Origin: UBA7803 sp036381275
GTDB taxonomy: Bacteria > Pseudomonadota > Gammaproteobacteria > Pseudomonadales > Azotimanducaceae
NCBI GenBank assembly: GCA_036381275.1
Contig: DASVDC010000130.1
Span: 38,723-102,722, forward strand
Direction: 5' to 3'
DNA: 64,000 nucleotides
A model generated the notes under the pieces. That model saw nothing but the letters and a program-made list of their open reading frames with translations, was not told where the DNA came from and did not search any database. The position numbers and the translations under genes were made by a program. The first letter of the stretch is position 1; every line of letters starts with the position of its first letter. This document shows, one piece after another, positions 26,251-34,567 of this stretch.

Positions 26251-29193
26251 CTACAGCGTCGCTCGCAAGCCGAAGAAGTAGTACCGGCCGATCGGGTCGT
26301 AGATCGCCTCGTCCACCTCGGTGCCGAGCAGTCCGCGCGGCGGATCCTCGTCGGTCACGTTGTTGATGCCGCCGTACACCTCGAGGTCCATGTCGGATAT
26401 CGGCAGCAGCCAGCGGCCGTGCAGATCGTGGTACATCGTCGTTCCCGTCGTGCACGGGGCCATGTCCTCGCAGATGTCCTGTCCGCGCGCGTAGCGCTTC
26501 GAGTCGCCGATGTAACGGCCCTCCCAGCCGACGGACCAGCTACCGTGCACATACCACGCGGTGGCGCGGAACGAGCGGATCGGGTCACCGATCTCACCGC
26601 GCTCGATGTCGATCTCGTCGGGGCGGTCCTGGAACGCGAACGTGTTCAGCTCCCGGATGTAGTTGCCGTTGAACGTGAACCGCAGCTCTCCCGACAGCCA
26701 ATCCACCGCGGTGCCCTCGGTCCAGTCCGCCAGCGTCTTCTGATAGCCGACCTCGAGATCGATGCCCTCGGTCTCGAGCCGCGCCGCGTTCACGAACGTC
26801 GAGGTGATGAACGTGATGTCGTTGGTCGTCGGGTCCCGGGTGATCAGCGAGCAGAACGTGGTATCGGGGCCGCCGGTCGAATCGACGCAGTTGTTCAGGA
26901 TGTCCTGCGAGTCCACGTCGATGATCGCGTCGGTGATCTCGATGTCGTAGTAGTCGACGGTGACCGAGAAGCCGTCCAGCCATTCCGGCTGGTAGATGAT
27001 CCCGGCGGTGAACGACTCGGAGTCCTCGGCGTCCAGATCCTCGTTGCCCGAGATCTCGCCGTCGACCGAGACGTTGTCGTTGGCCTGGAACCCGGCGGGA
27101 ATACCCAGGGCCGCGCAGTTCGCCGCGCGGTCGGGGTCGTTGCCGATGATGTCGGCGTCACAGGGATCGTCGATGCTGAAGAACGTTGCCGTTGCCGGCA
27201 GGAACGCCTCCTCGATGTTCGGCGCCCGCACGGCCTCGGACATGGTGCCGCGCACCGTGACCTCGTCGAACGGCGACCACAGCAGACCCACCTTCCAGGC
27301 ATCGGCCCGGCCGCTGTGGGTGTAGTCGGCGGTCCGGAACGCGGCATCGACGCTCAGGTCCTCGGCCAGGAACCGGCCGGAGATCAGCGGAAGGCTGATC
27401 TCGACGAACCCTTCGAACACCTCGAACCCACCGGATTGATCGGGCTGTGCGGCGGTCTCGGTGAGGTTCGCCTGCACCAGCGCATCGCCGTCGGTGGAAG
27501 TCACCTCCCGACGCCATTCCACGCCGGCCGCCCAGCCGATCGGGCCGCCCGGCAGCTCGAAGAACGCGCTGGTATCGGAAACCAGCGTGAGACCCGCGTT
27601 CTTCTGGATCAGCTTCTGCTGCTCGGTGGTTTCGACGAACGAGTAGGCGAGCGCTTCCGGGCTGTTCTGCTGACCGAACGGATTGAACGGCACGCAGCCG
27701 GGGAACGTACCCGCATCGGGATCGCGGCAGACGATCTCGCCGCCGTCTACGACGGCATCGATCGCCGCCGCGAAGTTGGCCTCGACACGCAGGTTGCTGC
27801 TGACCAGCGTGTTGTTGGTCTCGCCGTAGTTGTAGAACACGTCGTAGTCGATCTCGCCGGCGGCGGTTTCGAACGTGCCCTCGAAGCCCGCAACGATGCG
27901 CCGGGTCTCGCGTTCGATGTCGGTGCTGCGCGGACCTGCGTCGCCGTGGAAGCGGGCGATTTCGATCTCGGACACACCATTCGCCAGCAGCTCGGCGCGG
28001 AGCGCCTCGTCGAGGAACGCGTTTTCTTCGACGTTCAGGAAGACGCCGCCGAAATTGAAGCTCGGCTGCAGCAGCTCTTCCTCGATGTCCGAGACCACGT
28101 ACTTCACGTCGGCATAGAACGAGGTCCAGTCGGCCAGCTCGTAGCGCGTCGTTCCCTGGAACGTAGTGCGGTCGATCTTCGGCACGACCTGGATCCAGTC
28201 CTCGAGCTCGAAGCAGAACTCGCAGCCGTTCGGGAAACTGCCGAACGCGAAGCTGTTGGTTCCGCTTCTCAACGTCTGCGGGACGGGGTTGCCGTCCGGA
28301 TCGAACGCGATGAAGCCGTCGGCGCTCGCGAAGCTGACTCCCGCAGGGGAAACCGGATTTCCTTCGGCGTCGTAGAAACCGAGGATCACGCCGTTTTCGT
28401 CGATCGCCTCGGACAGCACGTTGCGGACCAGCAGCCGGTCCGGAATGCCGTCGTTCTCGCCGGTGTCTTCCGGGTTCACGATGGTGCCCCAGTCGTCCGC
28501 GTGATCGAGATCGTTGGCGACCACGTCACCGGTGCGGTCGCGCATCAAGGTGAACGTGAAGTTGCCCCGGTCGTCGCTGAAGTTCTGTCCCAGCGTCAGC
28601 GCGGCCTGGTAGTTTTCGGCGAATCCGCCGTCCCAGGCTTCGCCGGCCATCAGATCCAGCGAGACGCCTTCGAAATCGTCGCGCATGATGATGTTGATCA
28701 CGCCCGACACCGCGTCGGAGCCGTACACGGCGGACGCGCCGCCGGTGATCACTTCCACCCGCTCGACCAGCGTCGTAGGAATGCTGCCCAGGTCGACGGC
28801 GGTGGTGCCGGGATCACCGCCGACGTGACGCTTGCCGTTCACCAGCGTGAGCGTCCGGGACGTGCCCAGCCGCCGCAGGTCCGGCAGGTTCAACCCGGCG
28901 AGGTCGCTGAAGCTGTTGGTGTTGCCGGTCACGGTGCCCGTGGCACCGAGACCGGGCAGCTCGGCGAGCAGCCGGCCGAGGTCCGTGGTGCCGGACATCT
29001 GCAGGTCGTCGGCACCGAGCATCGTCACCGGGGTCGGTTGACTCAGGTTCGCTCGCACGATACGCGACCCGGTGACGACGATTTCCTCGATGGCTTCGTC
29101 GCCTTCCGCCGCGTGCCCCGTCAGCGGCACGGCGCCCGCCGCCAGGACCCCCAGCGCCAGCCGGCAGGCTGGTGTCGTGAAGAAATCGTTCAC
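26251..29193 (-). CDS. TonB-dependent outer-membrane receptor 4 (EEIVVTGSR type)
   Basis: A 980-residue receptor if started at GTG 29193. I prefer this start because GGGGAAGG lies 6-7 nt upstream and the protein then begins MNDFFTTPACRLALGVLAAG, an ordinary signal peptide. ATG 29280 would add 29 residues and lacks a good ribosome-binding site. TonB box AIEEIVVTGSRI. The plug shows RANLSQPTPVTMLGADDL, RTLTLVNGKRHVG, LVERVEVITGGASAVYG and SDAVSGVINIIM. Loop Cys are present (NGCEFCFELED; DPCDADIIGND; NNCVDSTG). The C-terminal strand is YFFGLRATL. It is downstream of the small protein gene 29332 and receptor 5 on the same strand, probably one unit with them. The substrate is unknown. Confidence 0.92.
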   Translation of the reverse strand: MNDFFTTPACRLALGVLAAGAVPLTGHAAEGDEAIEEIVVTGSRIVRANLSQPTPVTMLGADDLQMSGTTDLGRLLAELPGLGATGTVTGNTNSFSDLAGLNLPDLRRLGTSRTLTLVNGKRHVGGDPGTTAVDLGSIPTTLVERVEVITGGASAVYGSDAVSGVINIIMRDDFEGVSLDLMAGEAWDGGFAENYQAALTLGQNFSDDRGNFTFTLMRDRTGDVVANDLDHADDWGTIVNPEDTGENDGIPDRLLVRNVLSEAIDENGVILGFYDAEGNPVSPAGVSFASADGFIAFDPDGNPVPQTLRSGTNSFAFGSFPNGCEFCFELEDWIQVVPKIDRTTFQGTTRYELADWTSFYADVKYVVSDIEEELLQPSFNFGGVFLNVEENAFLDEALRAELLANGVSEIEIARFHGDAGPRSTDIERETRRIVAGFEGTFETAAGEIDYDVFYNYGETNNTLVSSNLRVEANFAAAIDAVVDGGEIVCRDPDAGTFPGCVPFNPFGQQNSPEALAYSFVETTEQQKLIQKNAGLTLVSDTSAFFELPGGPIGWAAGVEWRREVTSTDGDALVQANLTETAAQPDQSGGFEVFEGFVEISLPLISGRFLAEDLSVDAAFRTADYTHSGRADAWKVGLLWSPFDEVTVRGTMSEAVRAPNIEEAFLPATATFFSIDDPCDADIIGNDPDRAANCAALGIPAGFQANDNVSVDGEISGNEDLDAEDSESFTAGIIYQPEWLDGFSVTVDYYDIEITDAIIDVDSQDILNNCVDSTGGPDTTFCSLITRDPTTNDITFITSTFVNAARLETEGIDLEVGYQKTLADWTEGTAVDWLSGELRFTFNGNYIRELNTFAFQDRPDEIDIERGEIGDPIRSFRATAWYVHGSWSVGWEGRYIGDSKRYARGQDICEDMAPCTTGTTMYHDLHGRWLLPISDMDLEVYGGINNVTDEDPPRGLLGTEVDEAIYDPIGRYYFFGLRATL

Positions 29194-29331
29194 CCAGGAC
29201 CTTCCCCTCGTCGTCAGGGGAGCTCGAGCGGATGCCATGGCATCCACGGCGGACGCATCCGATTCGCGTTGCATGTGCATACCCCGGTTTCGAGTTGTGG
29301 GTTGAAGAGGCTTACACTCCGTAAACGTCGA

Positions 29332-29631
29332 TCAGCCCGGACCTCCGCCGACTCCGGGAGGCAGGCCGCCGGAGCGCACCGCCCGCTCCTGTTTGCCCGC
29401 CGCCCATTCCCGGCCTTCCTCGCGCATCACGCGGATCTGGGTTTCGGTCCGGCAGATGCGTTGAGGGATGCGGGTGCCGATGGGCGTGATCTTCTCGCAG
29501 ATGATCCGTTCGTTCGGCCGTTCGTTCGCGGCGCCGTCGGCCGCCGGCGGCCGCTCATCGGCGCGATCGCGTACGGCGGCGAAGGACGGAGCGGCCAGGG
29601 TTGCGGCCACGATCAGCAGGACGAGGCGCAT
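29332..29631 (-). CDS. Small secreted protein with conserved Cys pair (paralogue of the 18952 lipoprotein)
   Basis: A 99-residue protein from ATG 29631 (MRLVLLIVAATLAAPSFA), with a cleavable signal peptide and no lipobox. The upstream ATG 29679 adds 16 polar residues and is less likely. The core block IICEKITPIGTRIPQRIC and TETQIRVM matches the 18952 lipoprotein at spacing and residues (I-C-x2-I-T-x2-G-T-R-x4-C-x4-Q-I). It lies between receptor 5 (stop 29791) and receptor 4 (start 29193) in the same direction. Both copies therefore sit downstream of a receptor. The Cys pair probably forms a disulphide. Function unknown; a periplasmic partner of the receptor modules is the simplest guess. Confidence 0.78.
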   Translation of the reverse strand: MRLVLLIVAATLAAPSFAAVRDRADERPPAADGAANERPNERIICEKITPIGTRIPQRICRTETQIRVMREEGREWAAGKQERAVRSGGLPPGVGGGPG

Positions 29632-29715
29632 GGGACTTACTCCAGATCGAACGAACCGTTGATGGGCTTGTGCCGACACGGAAGCGACGGCAACCGCGTC
29701 GGACAGCTAGAACGA

Positions 29716-29739
29716 CAGGCCGGCGCGGACGCCGGCCTG
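29716..29739. terminator. Hairpin after receptor 5
   Basis: CAGGCCGGCG-CGGA-CGCCGGCCTG, a perfect 10-bp stem with a 4-nt loop, 50 bp past the receptor 5 stop and before the small gene at 29631. No T-run. Confidence 0.6.
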
Positions 29740-29790
29740 CCGGAGCGTGCGCCCACGGCGCCGCTCAGGCTCGTCGAGCCTTCGGCGAGC

Positions 29791-32787
29791 CTATCTCCCC
29801 TCACCAAACGTCACACCCAGGAAGTAATACCGACCCAGCGCATCGTAGATGCCGGGGAAGGTATTGCCGTTGCCGAAGATCGACGGACCGGCACCGGCAC
29901 CGGCGATCTCGGGTTCCTTGTCGAACAGATTGTTGATGCCGAATCGAACGGTCGCGTAGTCGACCGGCTGCCATATGCCGGCCAGATCGAAATAGCTCGC
30001 CGAATCCAGATCGACGAACTCGCCCGTCGAGTCGTCCACGTCGCTGAGGTAGCGCCAGTTCAGGCTGGCCCGCAGATTCCACGGCGTCTCCCAGGTCGTT
30101 CGCAGCGTGTTCTCGACCTCCATGGTCGGAAACTCGCAGACGCCGCCCCAGAGACCTTCGCACCGCACGATCGGCGCGCCTTCCACCTCCTGCTTCTCCC
30201 ACGTGTCGACGTACGACAGCACGTCACTCAACGTGATGCTGCCCCAGTCGCCGATGCCGAACGTGTAGTCGGCCACCAGGTCGTAGCCCTTCACGTTGAA
30301 GTAGCCGATGTTGGTGTCGACCGCGGTGATGAAGCCGTTGCTGCCGAGCCACAGCGAGCCGCTGCCCGGTGCGCGGGTGACGCTGTCGCAGAACTCCGCC
30401 GCTCCGGTCTCCAGGCATTGCTGGAGCACGAACTCGGGGGTCAGGTTGTCGATCGCGTCCTCGATCTCGATGTCGTAGTAGTCGAGGGTGATGCTCAGGC
30501 CCTCGAGGAACGTCGGCGTGAACACGATGCCCACCGAGTACGTGTCCGACTTCTCCGGCTCGAGCTCGGCGTTGCCGCCCTGCTGGAAGTTGTACTGGCC
30601 GGCCGGATTGAACAGCCCGCCGCTTCCGTACAACGACGGGCTGAGACCCGTGTTCAGGCACTGCTCGAGCGTCGCCGTCGGTCCGGTTCCGGCGTCCGGG
30701 TTGGAGCCACAGGGATCCTGACTCATGTCGAACAGGTTCAGGCCCTGCGGCTGGAACAGCTCACGCAGGTTGGGGTGCCGCACCGCGTGCTGGTAGCTCG
30801 CGCGCAGCTTGACGTCCTGGGTGATCGTCCAGGAGCCCGCGACCTTGTACGTGTCGGTCTCGTTACCGGTCGAGTAGTCGGAGTAGCGATAGCCGAGGTC
30901 GAGCGCCAGCGCCTCGGCCCAGGGCGCCCCCTCGACGAGCGGCACGCTCACTTCCGCGAAGACCTCCTTGACGTCGTAGTCGCCGGAGACCGGCAGCGTG
31001 GGGCCGCCCTGACCCGCACCGTCGCCGCTCTGGAAGTTCACGTCCGGGTTGAAGTCGAGCTTCTCTTCCCGGTACTCGAGGCCGAGCACCACCGACACGC
31101 CGGCGTCGGCGGTCGGCAGCCGGATGCCCTGATCCGTCAGATCGCCGGTGACGTAGCCGGAGAGCACCGTCTGCTTGGTCGTGCCGCGCGCGAACAGCGG
31201 CACGTTCATGTAGTCGAGCGCCTCCTGCGTGACGCCGCCCTCGGAGAACACGTTCCACGGCACGCAGGCCGGATCGACCGGCGCGATGATGGTGCCGTCC
31301 TCCAACGTCTGCGGCAGCGCCGACCGGCAGACGATGTCGCCGGTCTCCTCGTCGACCACCGCGTCGAGCGCCCGCTGAATCCGCGTGGTCGACAGGTCGT
31401 TCAGGTAGGTGTTCTCCATGCTGACTTCGGAGTACTGGCCGTAGACGTCGAAGCTCCAGGCCGGCGAGAAGTCGCCGCGCAGGCCGAGCACGCCCCGATA
31501 GGTCGTGTGCCGGAGGTCCTGCTGGCGGTTGCCGCCTTCGACGTTGCGCCGCAGGATCACCATGATCTGGTTGTCGTTCGCGTCGAGCCCGTAGTTCCCG
31601 CAGACGGCGTCGAACTGCTGTTCCGACAGGAACGGGTTGCCGCAGTTGATCGTGCTGGTCACCCCGAACGCGCCGGACGGCGCGATCTGCGACACCGACC
31701 GGTTGTCCATGAACATCAACTGGCTGTAGACCTCCAGCGTGTCGGTCAGGTCGTAGCGCGCGAACGCACCCGCCGTGACCCGCTCGTCGGGCCGTTGCCA
31801 GTAGTTCAGCGGGCCGAAGTTGTAGTTCGTGCTGCCCTCGACGAACTGATCGCCCTCCACGTGGAAGGTGTAGCCGGGCGCCGCCGGCCGTGCCTCGCCG
31901 AGGATTTCCTCGATCGCACCCGGGTCCGCGAGGATGCCGGAATCGGTGAACGTGCCTTCCGCGGACGTCGCCGAGCCGGAGCACGACGATGCCGAGTTGT
32001 CGAGCGAGCAGGCGCTGTAGTCACGCGCCGCCTGGGTAACCTCTTCGATGTCCCGATAGGTCGCATAGGCGGTGACATTGCCGCGGTCGTCGGCGAAATT
32101 GCCGCCGATGATGACCGACACGTTGTGGATGTCGCCGTCGTTCTCGGACCCGCTCGGCACTTCGAAGCCGCTCTCTTCTAGCAGATCCTGAATGCGGCCG
32201 TTGTCGTTGTCGTGCATGTACTGGGAGAACTGATAGTCGACTTCCACACCCTGGAAATCGTCCACCATGATGAAGTTCACCACGCCCGCCACCGCATCCG
32301 ACCCGTAGGTCGACGACGCGCCGCCGGTGAGCACCTCCACGCGCTCCACCAGGCCCGCGGGAATCTGGTTGATGTCGGCACCCTGCCCGCCGTCCAGCGG
32401 GGAACCCGGCGGCAGCCGTCGTCCGTCCACCAGCACCAGCGTCCGTTCCGTCGCGAGGTTGCGCAGGTTCAGCGTTGCGGTGCCGGTGGCCCCGTTCGAC
32501 ATGCCCGCGTTCTGCTCCGCCGAGATCTGCGGGAGATTGCGCACCATGTCTTCCAGACGGGTGATGCCGGAGAAGGTGATGTCTTCGCGATCGACCTGAG
32601 TGACGGGGCTCGAAGTGACGAGATTCGCCCGCTGGATGCGGGAACCGGTCACCACGACCTCCTCGATCTGTTGCTGGTCGGCCCCTTCGGCGGCGTGCGC
32701 CGAGGTGGCCATTCCACTGATCGTCGAGAGCGCGCTCACGGCCGTCAATGAGCCGATGGCGGCTGCTAATGGCTTCCTCTGAAACAT
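29791..32787 (-). CDS. TonB-dependent outer-membrane receptor 5 (EEVVVTGSR type)
   Basis: A 998-residue receptor starting at ATG 32787 (MFQRKPLAAAIGSLTAVSAL), with the signal ending near SAHAAEG. The sequence just upstream is TTGGGGTACACAAA, so GGGG serves as ribosome-binding site. TonB box QIEEVVVTGSRI. The plug shows ANLVTSSPVTQVDREDI, TLVLVDGRRLPPGSP, LVERVEVLTGGASSTYG and SDAVAGVVNFIM. The plug is very close to that of receptor 3. Loop Cys pairs include SACSLDNSASSCSGS and TINCGNPF with DAVCGNYG. The C-terminus is YFLGVTFGEGR, so the last strand is followed by a short polar tail. It heads the probable unit receptor 5, small Cys-pair protein, receptor 4. The substrate is unknown. Confidence 0.94.
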   Translation of the reverse strand: MFQRKPLAAAIGSLTAVSALSTISGMATSAHAAEGADQQQIEEVVVTGSRIQRANLVTSSPVTQVDREDITFSGITRLEDMVRNLPQISAEQNAGMSNGATGTATLNLRNLATERTLVLVDGRRLPPGSPLDGGQGADINQIPAGLVERVEVLTGGASSTYGSDAVAGVVNFIMVDDFQGVEVDYQFSQYMHDNDNGRIQDLLEESGFEVPSGSENDGDIHNVSVIIGGNFADDRGNVTAYATYRDIEEVTQAARDYSACSLDNSASSCSGSATSAEGTFTDSGILADPGAIEEILGEARPAAPGYTFHVEGDQFVEGSTNYNFGPLNYWQRPDERVTAGAFARYDLTDTLEVYSQLMFMDNRSVSQIAPSGAFGVTSTINCGNPFLSEQQFDAVCGNYGLDANDNQIMVILRRNVEGGNRQQDLRHTTYRGVLGLRGDFSPAWSFDVYGQYSEVSMENTYLNDLSTTRIQRALDAVVDEETGDIVCRSALPQTLEDGTIIAPVDPACVPWNVFSEGGVTQEALDYMNVPLFARGTTKQTVLSGYVTGDLTDQGIRLPTADAGVSVVLGLEYREEKLDFNPDVNFQSGDGAGQGGPTLPVSGDYDVKEVFAEVSVPLVEGAPWAEALALDLGYRYSDYSTGNETDTYKVAGSWTITQDVKLRASYQHAVRHPNLRELFQPQGLNLFDMSQDPCGSNPDAGTGPTATLEQCLNTGLSPSLYGSGGLFNPAGQYNFQQGGNAELEPEKSDTYSVGIVFTPTFLEGLSITLDYYDIEIEDAIDNLTPEFVLQQCLETGAAEFCDSVTRAPGSGSLWLGSNGFITAVDTNIGYFNVKGYDLVADYTFGIGDWGSITLSDVLSYVDTWEKQEVEGAPIVRCEGLWGGVCEFPTMEVENTLRTTWETPWNLRASLNWRYLSDVDDSTGEFVDLDSASYFDLAGIWQPVDYATVRFGINNLFDKEPEIAGAGAGPSIFGNGNTFPGIYDALGRYYFLGVTFGEGR

Positions 32788-32840
32788 TTTGTGTACCCCA
32801 ACGTCCGTTTCTTGTAGGAGGCACTTACGCCACGCGCCGG

Positions 32841-32846
32841 ATTATA
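32841..32846 (-). promoter_or_regulatory. -10 element of receptor 5 with conserved downstream block
   Basis: Minus-strand TATAAT at 32841-32846 is followed by CCGGCGCGTGGCGT, matching the receptor 3 promoter. A clear -35 is not seen; TTGTTAC-type repeats lie about 110-125 bp upstream (32954-32961 and 32963-32970). Confidence 0.6.
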
Positions 32847-32994
32847 TGGGGCGTTTTGGTTTACATCTCAGTCACATGGAAGCTGTTTCGTCACATGCCG
32901 TGCGCTGCAAATAACCGTTTGATTGGTCGCTGCGGCGCGCTCGGAAACGGAATCGTAACAAGTGTAACAACGCAATGCGGAACGTCCGGCCGCG

Positions 32995-33468
32995 TCAATA
33001 GCGGCCGCCGAGCTTGCCGTGATCCCACGAAACATATCTTTCCGGCGTGAACTTCAGCACCACGCGCTTCTCCGCCGTCTTCGCGACGGCCAGCGTGAGC
33101 TGCTCGCGCTGATCCAGCGCCACCTCCCGCCCGCGAGTGTTGATCTTCACCAGCACGTCCACCACCGCGTCCCGGTCCTCGACGATCTCGGCCCGGGCGT
33201 AGATCACCACGCCCTTCAGCTCCGCGTACTCCTCGCCGCTCTCCGCCAGCAGCGTGGCACGTGGATCCCGCCGCAGGTTCAGCACCTTCTGACTCTTGCC
33301 GAACGTGGTGCAGTAGACCGCGCCGCGGTCGTCGACCCAGAACCACATCGGCATCGGATGCGGATAGCCGTCCTTGCCGTTCGAGACGAGGATGATGGTC
33401 TTCTTCGAGCTCAGAAACGCACCGATCTCCTCCGGGGTGAGCTGGATCTGTTCGCGGCGTGACGGCAT
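32995..33468 (-). CDS. Pyridoxamine 5'-phosphate oxidase-fold (PNPOx-like) protein
   Basis: A 157-residue protein with the split-barrel flavin/F420-binding fold of the PNPOx superfamily. Visible motifs are IILVSNGKDGYPHPMPMWFW near the N-terminus (strand-turn-strand typical of the fold), GAVYCTTFGKSQKVLNLRRDPRA, where KxxNLRRDPRA is the usual cofactor-phosphate region, and VVIYARAEIVED. There is no signal peptide. The family covers FMN-, F420- and haem-binding members, so the cofactor cannot be settled by eye. It stands alone between receptor 5 and the divergent tesB gene, 93 bp away. Confidence 0.85.
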   Translation of the reverse strand: MPSRREQIQLTPEEIGAFLSSKKTIILVSNGKDGYPHPMPMWFWVDDRGAVYCTTFGKSQKVLNLRRDPRATLLAESGEEYAELKGVVIYARAEIVEDRDAVVDVLVKINTRGREVALDQREQLTLAVAKTAEKRVVLKFTPERYVSWDHGKLGGRY

Positions 33469-33560
33469 GACGGCTCCTTGGATCTGGTTGCAGAAGTCGC
33501 AGGATTCTCCCGACCGGAGGCGCCCCCTACAATACGCGCCTTTGCAGCCACGGCCGGCCG

Positions 33561-34427
33561 ATGAACGAGCGCAGCATCCACCACCTGATCGAGCTGCTCG
33601 ATCTCGAGGAGATCGAGCAGAACCACTACCGCGCCACCAGCCCGGACGAGGGCTGGCAGCGCGTCTACGGCGGTCAGGTGCTCGGGCAGGCGCTCGTGGC
33701 GGCGTCGCGCACCGTACCCGGGGACCGGCAGGCGCACTCGCTGCACGGCTATTTCCTGCGCCCCGGCGACACCACCGTGCCGATCCTCTACAAGGTCGAT
33801 CGCATCCGCGACGGCCGCAGCTTCACCACGCGGCGGGTGGTCGCCATCCAGCACGGCCAGCCGATCTTCAACATGTCGATCTCGTTCCAGGTCGAGGAGG
33901 AAGGCTTCTCGCATCAGTTCGAGATGCCGGACGTTCCCGGCCCCGAGTCGCTGCCGGACGAGCGCGAGCTGCGCGCACAGTGGGCGGCGCGGCTGCCGGC
34001 GGAGCAGGCCGCGTCGTTCAACCGCGAGCGCCCGATCGACGTCCGTCCGGTGGACCCGGTGGACATCTTCGATCCCGAGCCGCGCCCGCCCCGGCAGATG
34101 TGCTGGATGAAGACCCGCGATCCGCTGCCGGACGACTACCGGCTGCACCAGTGCGTGCTCGCCTACCTGTCGGACTGGTCGTTGCTCGATACCGCGACCC
34201 GGCCGCACGCGGTGAGCTTCCTGCAGGACGACGTGCAGATGGCGAGCCTGGACCACGCGATGTGGTTCCACCGGCGCTTCCGGGCCGACGAATGGCTGCT
34301 CTACGTGCAGGACAGCCCGAGCGCCAGCGGCGCGCGCGGGCTGAACCGCGGGCTGGTGTTCAGCCGCGACGGCCGGCTGATCGCGTCGGCCGCGCAGGAA
34401 GGCCTGATCCGCCGCCGGACGCGCTGA
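33561..34427 (+). CDS. tesB: Acyl-CoA thioesterase II
   Basis: A 288-residue double-hotdog thioesterase hydrolysing medium- and long-chain acyl-CoA in the cytosol. Family motifs are present in both halves: GWQRVYGGQVLGQALVAAS and HSLHGYFLRPGD in the first; LAYLSDWSLLDTA, MASLDHAMWFHR with the catalytic Asp, and RGLNRGLVFSRDGRLIAS followed by QEGLIR in the second. Length and both hotdog units agree with TesB. It is monocistronic, divergent from the PNPOx-like gene and followed by a REP pair. Confidence 0.95.
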   Translation: MNERSIHHLIELLDLEEIEQNHYRATSPDEGWQRVYGGQVLGQALVAASRTVPGDRQAHSLHGYFLRPGDTTVPILYKVDRIRDGRSFTTRRVVAIQHGQPIFNMSISFQVEEEGFSHQFEMPDVPGPESLPDERELRAQWAARLPAEQAASFNRERPIDVRPVDPVDIFDPEPRPPRQMCWMKTRDPLPDDYRLHQCVLAYLSDWSLLDTATRPHAVSFLQDDVQMASLDHAMWFHRRFRADEWLLYVQDSPSASGARGLNRGLVFSRDGRLIASAAQEGLIRRRTR

Positions 34428-34473
34428 CTCCGGCGGAGCTGATCCTGGGGGAGCAGAGCCTGGGGAAGTAAAC

Positions 34474-34550
34474 CCTGTGGGAGCGGCCTCCGGCCGCGAA
34501 TCGGTTGGACATCGGCGCAGAAATTCGCGGCCGGAGGCCGCTCCCACAGG
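34474..34550. repeat. REP inverted pair
   Basis: A 28-bp arm starting CCTGTGGGAGCGGCC (34474-34501) and its exact inverse (34523-34550) with a 21-nt spacer. It sits between the convergent tesB (+) and amidohydrolase (-) genes, where the hairpin could end both transcripts. Confidence 0.92.
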
Positions 34551-34567
34551 GAGGATTGCTCCCACAG

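Noticed and set aside
26215..32181. A 1988-codon open frame on the plus strand across receptors 4 and 5
   Set aside because: It is antisense to two well-supported receptor genes and the small secreted protein gene, has His/Arg/Val-rich shadow composition and shows no domain. High GC content removes stop codons in this frame.
22896..32787. Possible B12 or iron (Fur) regulation of receptors 3-5
   Set aside because: I looked for a cobalamin riboswitch-like leader and a Fur-box-like AT-rich palindrome upstream and found neither. The only clear elements are the TATAAT promoters and TTGTTAC repeats.
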